A stretch of DNA of 64,000 nt from Vibrio chagasii (GTDB lineage Bacteria > Pseudomonadota > Gammaproteobacteria > Enterobacterales > Vibrionaceae). Positions within the stretch are counted from its first letter, which is position 1; every line of letters starts with the position of its first letter. The stretch lies in NCBI RefSeq assembly GCF_024347355.1, contig NZ_AP025466.1, forward strand, positions 992,001 through 1,056,000, given 5' to 3'. Under the pieces are notes generated by a model, which saw only the letters and a program-made list of their open reading frames with translations, was not told the origin of the DNA and did no database searches. Positions 45,147 through 54,960 of this stretch are shown here, piece by piece. A program made the position numbers and the translations under genes.

Positions 45147-46051
45147 TCCTAGTTCTAGTAGTACTAAGCACATTACTAAGCCTCTTATTGTTGAGGCGTC
45201 GAGCGAGACATGCCAACGTCAATAAACGATTACAGCTTGTCAGCTATCAGCAACAGGCATCTAGCATCTCGATAAAAAAAGACGACCATATACGTTCTAA
45301 TAAACTATATGCGCGATTTCGAAGAATCAATGCCTTACTCTGCACCTCTGACAAGGGGTTTATTATTCTTACTGCGATTGGCTTTCCAATTGCAAGCCAT
45401 GCTTTTTTGCCAAAGGTAGCCCTTTACTACCAGGTAATTGCTGTTGCCGGTTTATGGCTCACTTGTTTCTTCGCTTTGGTTTTCTACCGCCGTAAATTGC
45501 AAGTAGAAGAATTCGAGAAAAGCATTATCAGTGTGCTTGGTTTAATTTCTAGAGCCGTTTCTGCAGGCTTATCTGTTCCACAAGCTATCGACCAAGTCGC
45601 GCAAAATGAACAGGGGTTACTCGGTCGTGAGTTCTCATATATTCGTGACAACTTGGCACTTGGGCTTAGCTTAAGAGACACGTTAGAGGACGCGTGTATT
45701 CGCCTTCCTTACCATAGCTTTCGTTATTTCTCTGTTGCTCTCATCCTAAATCAGTCGAATGGTGGTCAACTACGTGACATTCTTCAAGGCCTGAGTCGAA
45801 CGATGCATGACAACCGAGCGATGAGAAAAAAGGTGAAGAGCTTAACCTCTGAGCCTCGAATGACTGCTCTATTTTTATCTCTATTACCCATCGGCTTAAT
45901 TGGAAGCATAGCTTGGATAGAACCCACAATGGCCGATCGATTGATCAATACTGAATCGGGACAAAATGTACTTATTTACGTACTGAGTAGCATCTGTTTT
46001 GGCACCTTGATTCTAAACTCCTTAACACGCAATAAAAGGTTCTCTTCATGA
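45143..46051 (+). CDS. tadB: TadB inner-membrane platform protein
   Basis: A 302-residue protein with two N-terminal hydrophobic segments, a cytoplasmic T2SSF (GspF-like) domain (about residues 135-260, with SAGLSVPQAIDQVA) and C-terminal transmembrane helices. TadB and TadC form the inner-membrane platform on which TadA acts. Four-base overlaps join it to tadA and tadC. Confidence 0.93.
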   Translation: MILVLVVLSTLLSLLLLRRRARHANVNKRLQLVSYQQQASSISIKKDDHIRSNKLYARFRRINALLCTSDKGFIILTAIGFPIASHAFLPKVALYYQVIAVAGLWLTCFFALVFYRRKLQVEEFEKSIISVLGLISRAVSAGLSVPQAIDQVAQNEQGLLGREFSYIRDNLALGLSLRDTLEDACIRLPYHSFRYFSVALILNQSNGGQLRDILQGLSRTMHDNRAMRKKVKSLTSEPRMTALFLSLLPIGLIGSIAWIEPTMADRLINTESGQNVLIYVLSSICFGTLILNSLTRNKRFSS

Positions 46052-46899
46052 CCTACTTTGCCTCATTGATGATAGGGACAGGACTACTACTGGCCCTGAT
46101 TGCGCACCTTTATTCATTTAAACGAGATATCGTCAAAAATAGGCTCATGTCTGTTTCTGCTTATTCTAATAAATACTCAACAACCTCAAGCGATTGGGGC
46201 TTTCAGGGTCAAGAATCTCGACGTCGAAAGCTGACCCTAATTGGTTTAGGATCACCAAATGCAGAAACTTATTTTCTCGTAATAAGGTTCACCCTAATGA
46301 CCGTTGGCGCCATGATTTGGCACATGACTCAAATCTCGGAGTCGAACGTGTACTCAATAGCGGAATGTATCGCCATCGCCATCGTCACCGGCATTCTTAT
46401 CGATCGGATTCTCGATTGGTGGGTAAACCAAATGCTAATGCAAATTAGTCGTGTCGTGCCTGACGCAATTGATTTGATGGTGATCTGTGTTGCATCAGGT
46501 TTAACACTCGAAGCGGTATTCCGCTGTGTTGGTGAAGAGATGCGTTCGATCTCTCCTGCATTGTCACGCGAGTGGCTGTTAACCGCGACAGAGATATCGG
46601 TTCTCGATTCACCACAAACGGCACTTAACAACTTAGACAAACGAATACAACTGCCTGACATCAACAATGTCGTCACCACGATGAATCAAGCACTTCAATA
46701 CGGTACACCGCTTGCTGACGCTCTGAAGCTTATCGCTTCTGATAGCCGTCAATACTACTTTCTCGAACTGGAGGAGTGGGTCGGAAAAATACCAGCAAAA
46801 ATGTCGTTCCCTTTAGTGGTCTTTATTATGTTGCCAGTAGTCGCCATCATCATTGCACCAATTATGCTTAATTTAATGCAAACATTGGGGGGAATATGA
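46048..46899 (+). CDS. tadC: TadC inner-membrane platform protein
   Basis: A 283-residue T2SSF-type protein with an N-terminal membrane segment, two further helices around residues 70-110, the domain stretch DAIDLMVICVASGLTLEAVF (about residue 140) and a C-terminal membrane anchor. It pairs with TadB. Overlaps both neighbours by four bases. Confidence 0.93.
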   Translation: MTYFASLMIGTGLLLALIAHLYSFKRDIVKNRLMSVSAYSNKYSTTSSDWGFQGQESRRRKLTLIGLGSPNAETYFLVIRFTLMTVGAMIWHMTQISESNVYSIAECIAIAIVTGILIDRILDWWVNQMLMQISRVVPDAIDLMVICVASGLTLEAVFRCVGEEMRSISPALSREWLLTATEISVLDSPQTALNNLDKRIQLPDINNVVTTMNQALQYGTPLADALKLIASDSRQYYFLELEEWVGKIPAKMSFPLVVFIMLPVVAIIIAPIMLNLMQTLGGI

Positions 46900-47636
46900 G
46901 ACACACCATTCTATGTTGCCTACTTGCGATACTCACAGGGTGCCAATCAACAAACAAAACACAAAATGAGCACGTAGAGGACATGAAAGTAGCTGAAGTT
47001 GCGCTAATGAACGGTAAGCCTGAGAGCGCCATGGATCTCTATCGCAAAATGTTGGTAGCGAAACCCAATGACCCGCAGTTACTACTGTTGATGGGCTCCG
47101 CAGCCAATCAAGCCAGTCGTTATGACGAAGCACTGCATTACTTAAAGCGTGCTATCGAGCTTAATCAATCCAGTGCGATTTACCGTGAGTTAGGCCGTTC
47201 ATGGCTAGCTTTAGGAGAGCTTGAACAAGCAACCTCGGCTCTTGAAGAATCTGTTCGACTGGAGGCTTTCGATGACGTTGCTCAAAATAGCTTAGGAGTC
47301 AGTTACTCGCTCAATAAGCAGTATTCCAAAGCCAGAGAGTGTTACTCAAATGCACTTAGCTTAATGCCTTCAAGCAACGAGTACAGAAACAACCTCGCTA
47401 TGGCTTGGATACTCGATGGTAAACCAGAGCAAGGGATTCGAATTCTGCACCCGATCTTTGTTAGAGGTGAAGCGAGCGTAAAACTCCAGCTTAACCTTGC
47501 TTTGGCTTACGCGCTTTCTGGTGACAGCGAGTCTGCGAAAGCGATCGCTCGTGAGCATCTGTCGCAACCGGAATACGCGAACAATAGCTTGTATTACCAA
47601 GCCCTAGCCGCACACGCTAAGCGAGGAGAACAATAA
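46896..47636 (+). CDS. tadD: TadD, TPR lipoprotein of the Tad system
   Basis: A 246-residue lipoprotein (lipobox LTGC at residues 13-16) made of TPR units (for example YDEALHYLKRAIELNQSS). TadD is thought to help secretin assembly, like PilF in type IVa pili. Its stop overlaps the tadE start. Confidence 0.92.
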   Translation: MRHTILCCLLAILTGCQSTNKTQNEHVEDMKVAEVALMNGKPESAMDLYRKMLVAKPNDPQLLLLMGSAANQASRYDEALHYLKRAIELNQSSAIYRELGRSWLALGELEQATSALEESVRLEAFDDVAQNSLGVSYSLNKQYSKARECYSNALSLMPSSNEYRNNLAMAWILDGKPEQGIRILHPIFVRGEASVKLQLNLALAYALSGDSESAKAIAREHLSQPEYANNSLYYQALAAHAKRGEQ

Positions 47637-48079
47637 TGCTCTCTCGTCAGAAAGGTGCGAATAGCGTTGAGTTTCTAATGATCACCCTACCGTTTCTATT
47701 GCTGATACTAGGGTTCTTTGACATCTGCCGTCTGCTACTGGTCAACATCATCTTCGATGTCGCCGTTAATGCAGGTGCTCGAGAAGTCAAAACTAGACCA
47801 GTTGGCCCTTTATCAAATCAAGTTTTCATCGACACTATCGACAAGTTCCCGCTGATCGATCGCAGCAAGATCAAGTTGTCGCAACCTTTGTACGTTGAAA
47901 ACCTACCGGACTTAGTTAACGAGAAGGCGGCACCAATAAGCAAAGCAGTATTAGGGGAGTACACGGTGTCTTACGCATCCTCATTCGCTCTGCTGCCTAG
48001 CCTTTCAACCCGTTTTTTAGAACGTACCGGCAACATAACAACCTTGGAAAAAAAGGTATTGGTGAGTTATGACGGTTAA
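47636..48079 (+). CDS. tadE: TadE pseudopilin
   Basis: A 147-residue minor pilin-like protein with the TadE processing motif K-G-A-N-S-V-E-F at residues 6-13, then a long hydrophobic helix and a periplasmic domain. Length and placement after tadD match TadE. Confidence 0.9.
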   Translation: MLSRQKGANSVEFLMITLPFLLLILGFFDICRLLLVNIIFDVAVNAGAREVKTRPVGPLSNQVFIDTIDKFPLIDRSKIKLSQPLYVENLPDLVNEKAAPISKAVLGEYTVSYASSFALLPSLSTRFLERTGNITTLEKKVLVSYDG

Positions 48080-48629
48080 TAACACACACACCAAAAAACA
48101 AGCGGGATCAGCCGCCGTTGAGTTCCCATTTGTCGTGCTCGCGATGATGTTCATTCTGTGGGGGTTGGTTGCTATCTACCGCTTATTCAGTATGCAGACT
48201 CAGTTAGACAATGTTACTTACAACCTAGTGAATGCGATTTCTTCAACTCAACTCAAACCAGAGCAAGGGAAGAATGGTTTACCCGAGACTCTGAAAGGTC
48301 CATTACTCGTGCTCGCTGAACGTTATCTGCCGAGTAGTATTGCCCGCGGCGATATTGGGATTTTACTTGAAAGTCGTGTCTTTGATACTGCTGCTTCGAC
48401 GTGGGAATACGAATATCTTTATGCAGGAAGCAACTGCCAAAGTGACCCACCTATTGAGGACCTTACGGACATGCTTGTTGTAGGCAACGGTGATCCTGCA
48501 TTGAATGGAACACCATCCACTTTGATTCAACTGACCATATGCGTAAAGACACCATTTGACTACGAACGACTTGATCTTCCAAAAAGCCTAAAAAGCTCAT
48601 CAGTAGTGGTAGGTAAGCACTATGGTTAA
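48069..48629 (+). CDS. tadF: TadF pseudopilin
   Basis: A 186-residue minor pilin-like protein with K-Q-A-G-S-A-A-V-E-F near residue 15, then a hydrophobic helix. Two Cys (about residues 122 and 157) may form a disulphide. It overlaps tadE and tadG by 11 and 8 bases. Confidence 0.87.
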   Translation: MTVNNTHTKKQAGSAAVEFPFVVLAMMFILWGLVAIYRLFSMQTQLDNVTYNLVNAISSTQLKPEQGKNGLPETLKGPLLVLAERYLPSSIARGDIGILLESRVFDTAASTWEYEYLYAGSNCQSDPPIEDLTDMLVVGNGDPALNGTPSTLIQLTICVKTPFDYERLDLPKSLKSSSVVVGKHYG

Positions 48630-49827
48630 CTCAATGTTTAGCGGCCTAGCCCGGCAGCAAAAAGGTTCCATCACTCTTTCCTTTCTTGCACTACTGCTCC
48701 CTGCACTATTTATCGCTGTTGGCACTCTGATGATCTGCGCGCAAGTGATGGTTTCTAATCGAGCTGCGCAAGCCGCTGACTCTGCCGCACTGGCTTGTGC
48801 TTTTGCTGATGAGGCGACTTCGAAAATGATGCGCGCATACCAAAGTTACTACCACCCAACATTGAAAGGTGTGAGTGGATTAACGCCAGAAAACCAAGGC
48901 TGCCGAATTAGCCTAGGTTACTCCGTTACACCGCTACTACCGCATTTCAGCTATGAACGCTATGACCAAAATGTGACTGCAACAGGTGGTGGCTTTAAGG
49001 GGGTGGTTGAAAGCAAACACTCTACGATTCCAACAGAGCTGGTATTGGTACTCGACGTATCTGGCTCCATGAGCTCAAACATACAGTCACTAAAATCTAT
49101 TTTGTCGAATGCCTTGAATACAATTCAATCTCAGAGCAATAACGCTAACGATTTAGATTCAGTAAGGATTTCGATCGTTCCCTTCGATTCTGGAGTGGCA
49201 ACACATCGCCCGCCTTGGTTATCCGAAGAAAGAGCCGGAATCTACTGTATCGATGGACTTAGCTATCGTAATGGCGATTTCTCTGCGGCGCTGACCGTAG
49301 ATAACCTCGCGACGCTGCATTCAGAGCGACCGGTGAAGTTTACACCGCCAAGTAAGTGGTTAAGCGACTGTAATCAAGAGTCACCAATGCTGCCCTTGAC
49401 CAATGTCTTTTCCCGCGTCCAAAACTCGATAAACAGCCTGAAAGCAAATGGCGGTACTCGCTCTTATCAAGGTTTGGTATGGGGAGTGAGGCAGCTTATC
49501 CCAAGTTGGCAACAAGCATGGGGAATACACGTAAGCACGGTAGCCGAAACTAGAAGAAAACTGGTGTTATTCACCGATGGCGCTGACGAAGGAAACGCGT
49601 TCAATCAACTCGTAAACGCTGGGTTCTGCACTAAGGCTATCAAGCAATACGGCATTGAAATGAATTTCATCGGCTATGGCGTCAGCCCAACTCGAATTAC
49701 TCAATTCGAGAACTGTGCAGGAAATCCTTTACGCGTATTCAGTGCCACCAATACGACACAACTTAACGAGTACTTTTCCGACATTTTGGCGGTTGAATAC
49801 TCAGCAAGCATCCAACTCACTCGCTAA
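48622..49827 (+). CDS. tadG: TadG, vWA-domain Tad pilus protein
   Basis: A 401-residue protein with a TadE/TadG-type N-terminal membrane helix (RQQKGSITLSFLALLLP and onward) and a von Willebrand A domain with the MIDAS motif D-V-S-G-S-M-S near residue 145 and an FTDGADEG-type element near residue 315. It may act as adhesin or anchor. It is last in the operon; 72 bases separate it from the redox operon. Confidence 0.9.
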   Translation: MVNSMFSGLARQQKGSITLSFLALLLPALFIAVGTLMICAQVMVSNRAAQAADSAALACAFADEATSKMMRAYQSYYHPTLKGVSGLTPENQGCRISLGYSVTPLLPHFSYERYDQNVTATGGGFKGVVESKHSTIPTELVLVLDVSGSMSSNIQSLKSILSNALNTIQSQSNNANDLDSVRISIVPFDSGVATHRPPWLSEERAGIYCIDGLSYRNGDFSAALTVDNLATLHSERPVKFTPPSKWLSDCNQESPMLPLTNVFSRVQNSINSLKANGGTRSYQGLVWGVRQLIPSWQQAWGIHVSTVAETRRKLVLFTDGADEGNAFNQLVNAGFCTKAIKQYGIEMNFIGYGVSPTRITQFENCAGNPLRVFSATNTTQLNEYFSDILAVEYSASIQLTR

Positions 49828-49899
49828 TTCAAACAAAGCGTGTGACTCAAAACATCTGAAATTAAAACAAACAAATTTAAAAACAATATGGAGAAATAC

Positions 49900-50364
49900 A
49901 TGTTTACACGAGCCCTAGCGTTATTAGCGCTGTGCCTTTCTTTACCTGCAATGGCTTATCAAGAAGGCGATGCTTTATCGCAAGACGTTGTCAAGAAACT
50001 GCAACTCAACAACGAGGAGCTCACTATTGTCGACTTCTTTGCTGAGTGGTGCGTTTCTTGCCGTAAAGAACTTCCAGAAGTAAACCAACTCTACAAAGAA
50101 GTCAAAGGCACTGGCGTGACATTCAAAGGTGTTGATGTCGATGAGGATGTTGAAGTTGCTCTTGAGTTTCAAAGGCAACTCGGATTGGAATTCCCAGTAG
50201 TCAACGATCCAGAGCAAGCATTGATCGCAGAGTTTAAACCTATCGGTATGCCTGCACTTTATTACATCTACCAAGGCAAGGTTATCAAGATTCGCTTTGG
50301 CGCAATCAACCACATTGGCGACGTCATTACTGATGACCTAGTGAAAATGGGAGTGCAGTTATGA
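49900..50364 (+). CDS. Exported thioredoxin-like protein (TlpA type)
   Basis: A 154-residue protein with a signal peptide (first 20 residues, ending AMAYQEG) and a TlpA/ResA-type thioredoxin fold; the active site is W-C-V-S-C near residue 47 and the cis-Pro loop GMPALYYIY near residue 115. ATG 49900 is chosen because GGAG lies six bases upstream; the in-frame ATG at 49888 adds four residues without a ribosome binding site. It would reduce or oxidise disulphides in the periplasm, likely powered by the DsbD encoded four genes on. Confidence 0.9.
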   Translation: MFTRALALLALCLSLPAMAYQEGDALSQDVVKKLQLNNEELTIVDFFAEWCVSCRKELPEVNQLYKEVKGTGVTFKGVDVDEDVEVALEFQRQLGLEFPVVNDPEQALIAEFKPIGMPALYYIYQGKVIKIRFGAINHIGDVITDDLVKMGVQL

Positions 50365-50864
50365 TGTTGATGAAAGCCACTCTTGTTGGATTGCTCGCTA
50401 TTCCAATGACCACGAACGCGGCTCTTGAACTCGACCTTAGTGGTTTAGGAAAAAAGTCCGTTGAACAGCAAACCAGTAATAACAGCACTAATAGCGATGG
50501 CCCTATCGTAGAAGAAGAGATCATTTCCGGCACGGTTTACTCCAGTGGCGGCACGCACTCAAACCAAACCACCAAAAGCGCAACTAGACGCAACATCGAC
50601 ATGGTGACACCAAAGGCAAAACAGCTGGTTATCAAAAAAAAAGAGCCAGAAGAGACTAACAAGCCTTCAGCGTTAGCGTTTGTCGATGAATTTCTTGGTA
50701 TTGAGCCGGTAAAGCCTTGGGAGAAAGGGACGCTAGCTCAAAAAGAGATGAAACCGGGCGGTCCAGTACCAGAATTCGATGTTTTCTCTGAAAAAGTCTT
50801 TGCCTACAAACAGGGCTCTGTGGGTGGCAGCGGTGTTGGCGGTGGCGGCTGCGGCTGTAACTAA
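50361..50864 (+). CDS. DUF4266 family secreted protein with Cys-rich tail
   Basis: A 167-residue protein with a signal peptide (about 20 residues, ending TTNAALE), a Ser/Thr/Lys-rich linker and the DUF4266 C-terminal part (VKPWEKGTLAQKEM around residue 113, ending GGGGCGCN). Only two Cys are present, both in the tail. The families DUF4266, DUF3570, ApbE and thioredoxin recur together in bacterial genomes (family knowledge); the tail could be the redox or flavin site. It overlaps the preceding gene by four bases. Confidence 0.85.
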   Translation: MMLMKATLVGLLAIPMTTNAALELDLSGLGKKSVEQQTSNNSTNSDGPIVEEEIISGTVYSSGGTHSNQTTKSATRRNIDMVTPKAKQLVIKKKEPEETNKPSALAFVDEFLGIEPVKPWEKGTLAQKEMKPGGPVPEFDVFSEKVFAYKQGSVGGSGVGGGGCGCN

Positions 50865-50952
50865 CCATTAAATCGATCCAATAAACTCAATCGACAAAAA
50901 CACTCAATCAATAAAAAAATATTCAGTACTTCAAAAACAAAATAAGAACAAA

Positions 50953-52179
50953 ATGAAAAAACTACCAATTACGCTGCTAAGTGCAGCGGCAGTGGCTAAT
51001 GTGGCATTAGCTGAAGATCATGTCTCTGTGCATTACCTTAACTATGAAGAGTATGACGACAGAGTTTCAGCCAAGGACACCATGGTTTCGATTGAAAAAA
51101 GTATCGGCTTAGATTGGACCCTAAACGCAGAAATAAGCTACGACAGTGTTTCAGGTGCTTCTCCAGCATGGGGCCCTACGACGCCTACAGCTTCGGAGGC
51201 CGACAAAATAAATCGCGCCCTGAAAACCCAGCAAGCTCAAGACAAAACTGACGAAGTCATCCGTGCGGGTTACGATCCTTACCGAGACAGTTATGAGGTC
51301 CAGAAAGTCGGCCTAGAAGACACAAGAAAAGCACTCAGCTTGAGTGCCACCTACCGTGACAGACTGCGTAATGAATGGACCTTTGGTGGCAATATATCTC
51401 AAGAAGAAGACTACGAGAGCATTGGTATCAATGGTAAAGGTTTGATTTATGCCGATAGCGCTAAAAACCGTTCGTACAGCCTAGGGGGATCTGCTCTTTT
51501 CGACCAAACTCAGGCATTTGGCAAATACGTTATTGGCTCTTCTAATAGCCAGAGCTGGGAAGACATCTTCACTGGCAGCTTAGAAGCGGGGTTATCTCAA
51601 ACCTTTACACCAAATCTGTACAGCATTTTTACCGCTTATGCTGGCTACCGTAGCGGTTACTTGAGCAACCACTATTTGACGGTTCTTCGCGAAGTCGACA
51701 TTAATGACGATGGCAAAATAGATGATGACGAAGTGTTCTTGGGGCAAGACTCTAGACCAGATACCCGACTGTCTGGCGGTATTAACCTTCAGGCCTTCTA
51801 CTCGCTGTCCGATAGCATCAAAATCCGACCACGTTACAAATGGTTCATTGATGACTGGGGCGTGATGTCTCACCAAATTGGCGGCAAATTATCTTGGCGT
51901 GTCAGTGAGTGGCTAACCTTAGCACCCGGTTATTTCTGGTATACGCAAGATGCGGCAGATTTCTATCGCGACCCTAGCAGCGCTGACCCTTCTTTTGCCT
52001 CGACAGGTTACGCAACTTCTGACCTTCGCCTAGGTAACTTCACCGCGAATGCTTATGAGCTTGGCGCGAGTGTTAAGGTCCATAAAACCGTGCATTTAAA
52101 TGCGCTGGCGGCTTACTACGAACAGAGCAACGGGTTTGAAGCGCAGTGGTGGGCGGTTGGAGCAACATATGAATTCTAA
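50953..52179 (+). CDS. DUF3570 outer-membrane-like protein
   Basis: A 408-residue protein with a signal peptide (about 20 residues, ending VALAEDH) and many amphipathic strands alternating hydrophobic and polar residues, ending ...WWAVGATYEF. A final aromatic residue and this strand pattern are typical of outer-membrane beta-barrels, as proposed for DUF3570. There is an EF-hand-like DINDDGKIDDDE segment near residue 255. Function unknown; overlaps apbE by 11 bases. Confidence 0.85.
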   Translation: MKKLPITLLSAAAVANVALAEDHVSVHYLNYEEYDDRVSAKDTMVSIEKSIGLDWTLNAEISYDSVSGASPAWGPTTPTASEADKINRALKTQQAQDKTDEVIRAGYDPYRDSYEVQKVGLEDTRKALSLSATYRDRLRNEWTFGGNISQEEDYESIGINGKGLIYADSAKNRSYSLGGSALFDQTQAFGKYVIGSSNSQSWEDIFTGSLEAGLSQTFTPNLYSIFTAYAGYRSGYLSNHYLTVLREVDINDDGKIDDDEVFLGQDSRPDTRLSGGINLQAFYSLSDSIKIRPRYKWFIDDWGVMSHQIGGKLSWRVSEWLTLAPGYFWYTQDAADFYRDPSSADPSFASTGYATSDLRLGNFTANAYELGASVKVHKTVHLNALAAYYEQSNGFEAQWWAVGATYEF

Positions 52180-53146
52180 GCTGCCCTTTGTCCATCGCTT
52201 CCATGCCATGACAGTACCATGTGAAGTGCAGATCTTATCGCTTGATTTGACCCACTTCCCAAAGGCGTACGCAAAAAGCATCGCTGATGAGATAGAGCAG
52301 AACACACACCGCTTAGAAGACAAATATAACTTCTACAGCGATGATTCATGGCTAACGCGACATATAAATCAGCGTACAACCAGTGAAGTCGAACTCGATT
52401 CAGAGTCTGCGGAAGTTTTTGAGCATCTCGACCGATTAAGCCAACTGACATTCGACACGTTTGATACCACCGTTGGCAGCATCAAACATCTTTTACAGCA
52501 GAAACCGAAGATGTCACACAGCCATGCCTTTCAAGCCCTCTCTTCCGCGCTGGGCAAGCAGGCATGGGAGCTAAAAGGGGCAATTTGTCTAGAAGAGACG
52601 GGCGATCTACAAGGAACAGTCGAACGACAAAGGGCTGTCGTTCGAAAAAGGACAAGGCTACACGTTCCTGATTCACGCACTCGCTTCGATTTTGGTGGCG
52701 TCATCAAAGAGTACGCGGTCGACCAAGCGGTAAAGATAGGCAAGCGACTTGGTGCAAGTTCAATGTTGGTGAATTTTGGCGGCGATATCTATGCATTAGG
52801 TACAAAGCCAGATGGTTCGCCATTTAACATTGCGGTTCTGAATCCAAGAGACAACAAGACACCTTTTTTTGCCGTTCCGATTACCGACGCGGCGCTGACC
52901 ACATCAGCCCACAGTGAACGTCAAATGCAGTTCGGCGATAAAGCAACGTCTCATATTTTGTCGAAACAAGACGTAGAAAAGAAGATTCTGTCTGTTACGG
53001 CAATAGCTTCTTCCACTTTAGAAGCGGGTGTACTTAGCACTTCCTTGACGCTCAACCCGAACATTTCTGTACCGGAAGAAAGCGCCGTTATTTACATCGA
53101 CGATCAATTACACATTCACCAAAGCACGGAGTTTTTGCATTCATGA
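52169..53146 (+). CDS. ApbE-family FAD:protein FMN transferase, apparently cytoplasmic
   Basis: A 325-residue ApbE family protein: motifs FDFGGVIKEYAVDQAV (Mg/FAD site, near residue 180), SMLVNFGGDIYALG (near 203) and TTSAHSERQMQFGD with SHILS (near 250-265). ApbE enzymes transfer FMN from FAD to Thr/Ser of target proteins, usually after export as lipoproteins. Here neither start shows a signal peptide or lipobox, unlike the operon partners. ATG 52169 follows GGAG and overlaps the DUF3570 stop. The usual flavin-acceptor motif (S/T-G-A-[ST]) is not seen in the neighbours. Confidence 0.88.
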   Translation: MNSKLPFVHRFHAMTVPCEVQILSLDLTHFPKAYAKSIADEIEQNTHRLEDKYNFYSDDSWLTRHINQRTTSEVELDSESAEVFEHLDRLSQLTFDTFDTTVGSIKHLLQQKPKMSHSHAFQALSSALGKQAWELKGAICLEETGDLQGTVERQRAVVRKRTRLHVPDSRTRFDFGGVIKEYAVDQAVKIGKRLGASSMLVNFGGDIYALGTKPDGSPFNIAVLNPRDNKTPFFAVPITDAALTTSAHSERQMQFGDKATSHILSKQDVEKKILSVTAIASSTLEAGVLSTSLTLNPNISVPEESAVIYIDDQLHIHQSTEFLHS

Positions 53147-54939
53147 AAAACTACCTACTCACGTTAATTCTATTGTTTAGCAGCTTTTTGCATGCTCAAG
53201 ACAACGAGTTTCTTCCGGTTGAAGAAGCCTTCCCTGTTACATGGGAAGCCACAGACCAAGGCGCAGTTATCCGCTTTGATACACACTCGGGGTACTATCT
53301 TTACCAATCTCGCTTCTCGTTTAAAGAAGAGCCCTCATTATCGACATTAGCTGCTCAATACTCGCTGCCAGGTGAAGAAAAGCAAGACCCTAACTTCGGC
53401 AATGTAGTGGTATTTCACGATCCACTTACCGTTACCGTGCCTTACACCGGAAGTGGCAAGCTCACCGTCCGCTATCAGGGCTGTGCAGACAAAGGGCTTT
53501 GTTACCTGCCACAAAAACTAGAGTTGGATTTACCTACGCTCAAGGCATTGGCAGACGTCGCTTCTGAGAAGCCATCAAACTCTTTGGTTCAAACGCTAGG
53601 TAAGATCAGTGACGATACCAATGGCTTGTCATCGTTTCTCTCTCAAGCCGGTAAGTTGCAGGCACTGCTTGTCTTCTTCTTGCTTGGCTTAGGTCTGTCT
53701 CTCACGCCGTGCGTGCTGCCTATGATTCCTATCTTAGCCAGCATCATAGGTGGTGAAAAAGCGATGACAGGAAAGAAAGGCGCAGCCCTTTCTAGCTCGT
53801 ACGTTCTGGGTATGGCGACCAGTTATGCCATGACGGGAATTCTGGTCACCACATTAGCAAAAGGCATCAATTTACAAGCAGCCATGCAACAACCTTGGTT
53901 GCTCAGCATTTTTGCCGCCGTGTTCATTTTACTAGCGTTAGCTATGTTCGGTTTCTATGAGCTTCAACTCCCTGCCGCACTGCAGCAGAAACTCAACAGT
54001 GGCTCAGACAAGTTGGGCGGCGGTAAAATTGCTAGCGTATTCGCGATGGGCGCGATATCTGCACTAGTGGTTTCACCTTGCGTTAGTGCGCCACTAGCTG
54101 GTGCATTGCTTTATGTATCCACCACTCAAGACTGGATGTTTGGTGGTGCTACCCTGTTTGTCATGGCTCTAGGCATGGGTGTTCCGCTTATCGCGATCGG
54201 TGCTGGTGGCGGTCGCTTACTGTTAAGAAGTGGCGCTTGGATGGTATCGGTTAAGCAAATATTTGGCGTACTGCTACTCGCGGTGGCTATCGTCTTATTA
54301 AGCCGCTTCGTAGACCCATCAATCATTATGACCCTGTGGGCGCTCCTTGCTATTGGTACGGGTGTACACTTCGGCGCGTTAGAAGCGGCACAACCGGGCT
54401 GGGCACGCACTCGTAAGTTTTCTGCACTATTGCCACTGAGCTATGGCTTGATTCTATTTGTGGGTTATTTCCTAGGAAATTCCGATCCTCTCAACCCGCT
54501 TGCGAACCGAGAGTCCGCACAACCTATGGCCATCACGTCTTTTGAGAAAACCGATTCAGTCACTCACTTGGAGCAGCAATTACAAGCAGCAGCCAATGCT
54601 GATCAAAAGGTACTAGTCGACCTTTATGCAGACTGGTGTGTCTCTTGTAAGGTAATTGAAACTAACGTGTTCAACGACCAACAAATCAGCCAAAAACTCA
54701 AAGAGTGGCAGACCATCAAGCTAAATGTGACAGAAAGCTCGCCAGAACAAATGGCATGGCTCAACAATAAGAACGTGTTCGGCCCACCAGCCATTTTCTT
54801 TTACTCACCCGCTAGCGGTGAGTTAGAACCAGCACGAGTCATGGGAGATATCGACAAAGCAGGCTTTAACAGTAAGCTCAAACTTGCTAATCAACTTGTA
54901 GCCGCCAGTACAGCGGAACCAGACAGCCTGACAAACTAG
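53143..54939 (+). CDS. dsbD: DsbD, transmembrane thiol-disulphide reductase
   Basis: A 598-residue DsbD: signal peptide (first 18 residues), periplasmic alpha domain with the C-A-D-K-G-L-C pair near residues 114-120, eight-helix membrane domain with T-P-C-V-L-P-M and S-P-C-V-S-A-P cysteines, and a C-terminal thioredoxin domain with DWCVSCK near residue 500. It carries electrons from cytoplasmic thioredoxin to periplasmic partners, here most simply the TlpA-like protein of the same operon. It overlaps apbE by four bases. A chromosomal dsbD copy elsewhere is likely but cannot be seen. Confidence 0.94.
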   Translation: MKNYLLTLILLFSSFLHAQDNEFLPVEEAFPVTWEATDQGAVIRFDTHSGYYLYQSRFSFKEEPSLSTLAAQYSLPGEEKQDPNFGNVVVFHDPLTVTVPYTGSGKLTVRYQGCADKGLCYLPQKLELDLPTLKALADVASEKPSNSLVQTLGKISDDTNGLSSFLSQAGKLQALLVFFLLGLGLSLTPCVLPMIPILASIIGGEKAMTGKKGAALSSSYVLGMATSYAMTGILVTTLAKGINLQAAMQQPWLLSIFAAVFILLALAMFGFYELQLPAALQQKLNSGSDKLGGGKIASVFAMGAISALVVSPCVSAPLAGALLYVSTTQDWMFGGATLFVMALGMGVPLIAIGAGGGRLLLRSGAWMVSVKQIFGVLLLAVAIVLLSRFVDPSIIMTLWALLAIGTGVHFGALEAAQPGWARTRKFSALLPLSYGLILFVGYFLGNSDPLNPLANRESAQPMAITSFEKTDSVTHLEQQLQAAANADQKVLVDLYADWCVSCKVIETNVFNDQQISQKLKEWQTIKLNVTESSPEQMAWLNNKNVFGPPAIFFYSPASGELEPARVMGDIDKAGFNSKLKLANQLVAASTAEPDSLTN

Positions 54940-54960
54940 AGAGTCGTTCAATAATCAAAA

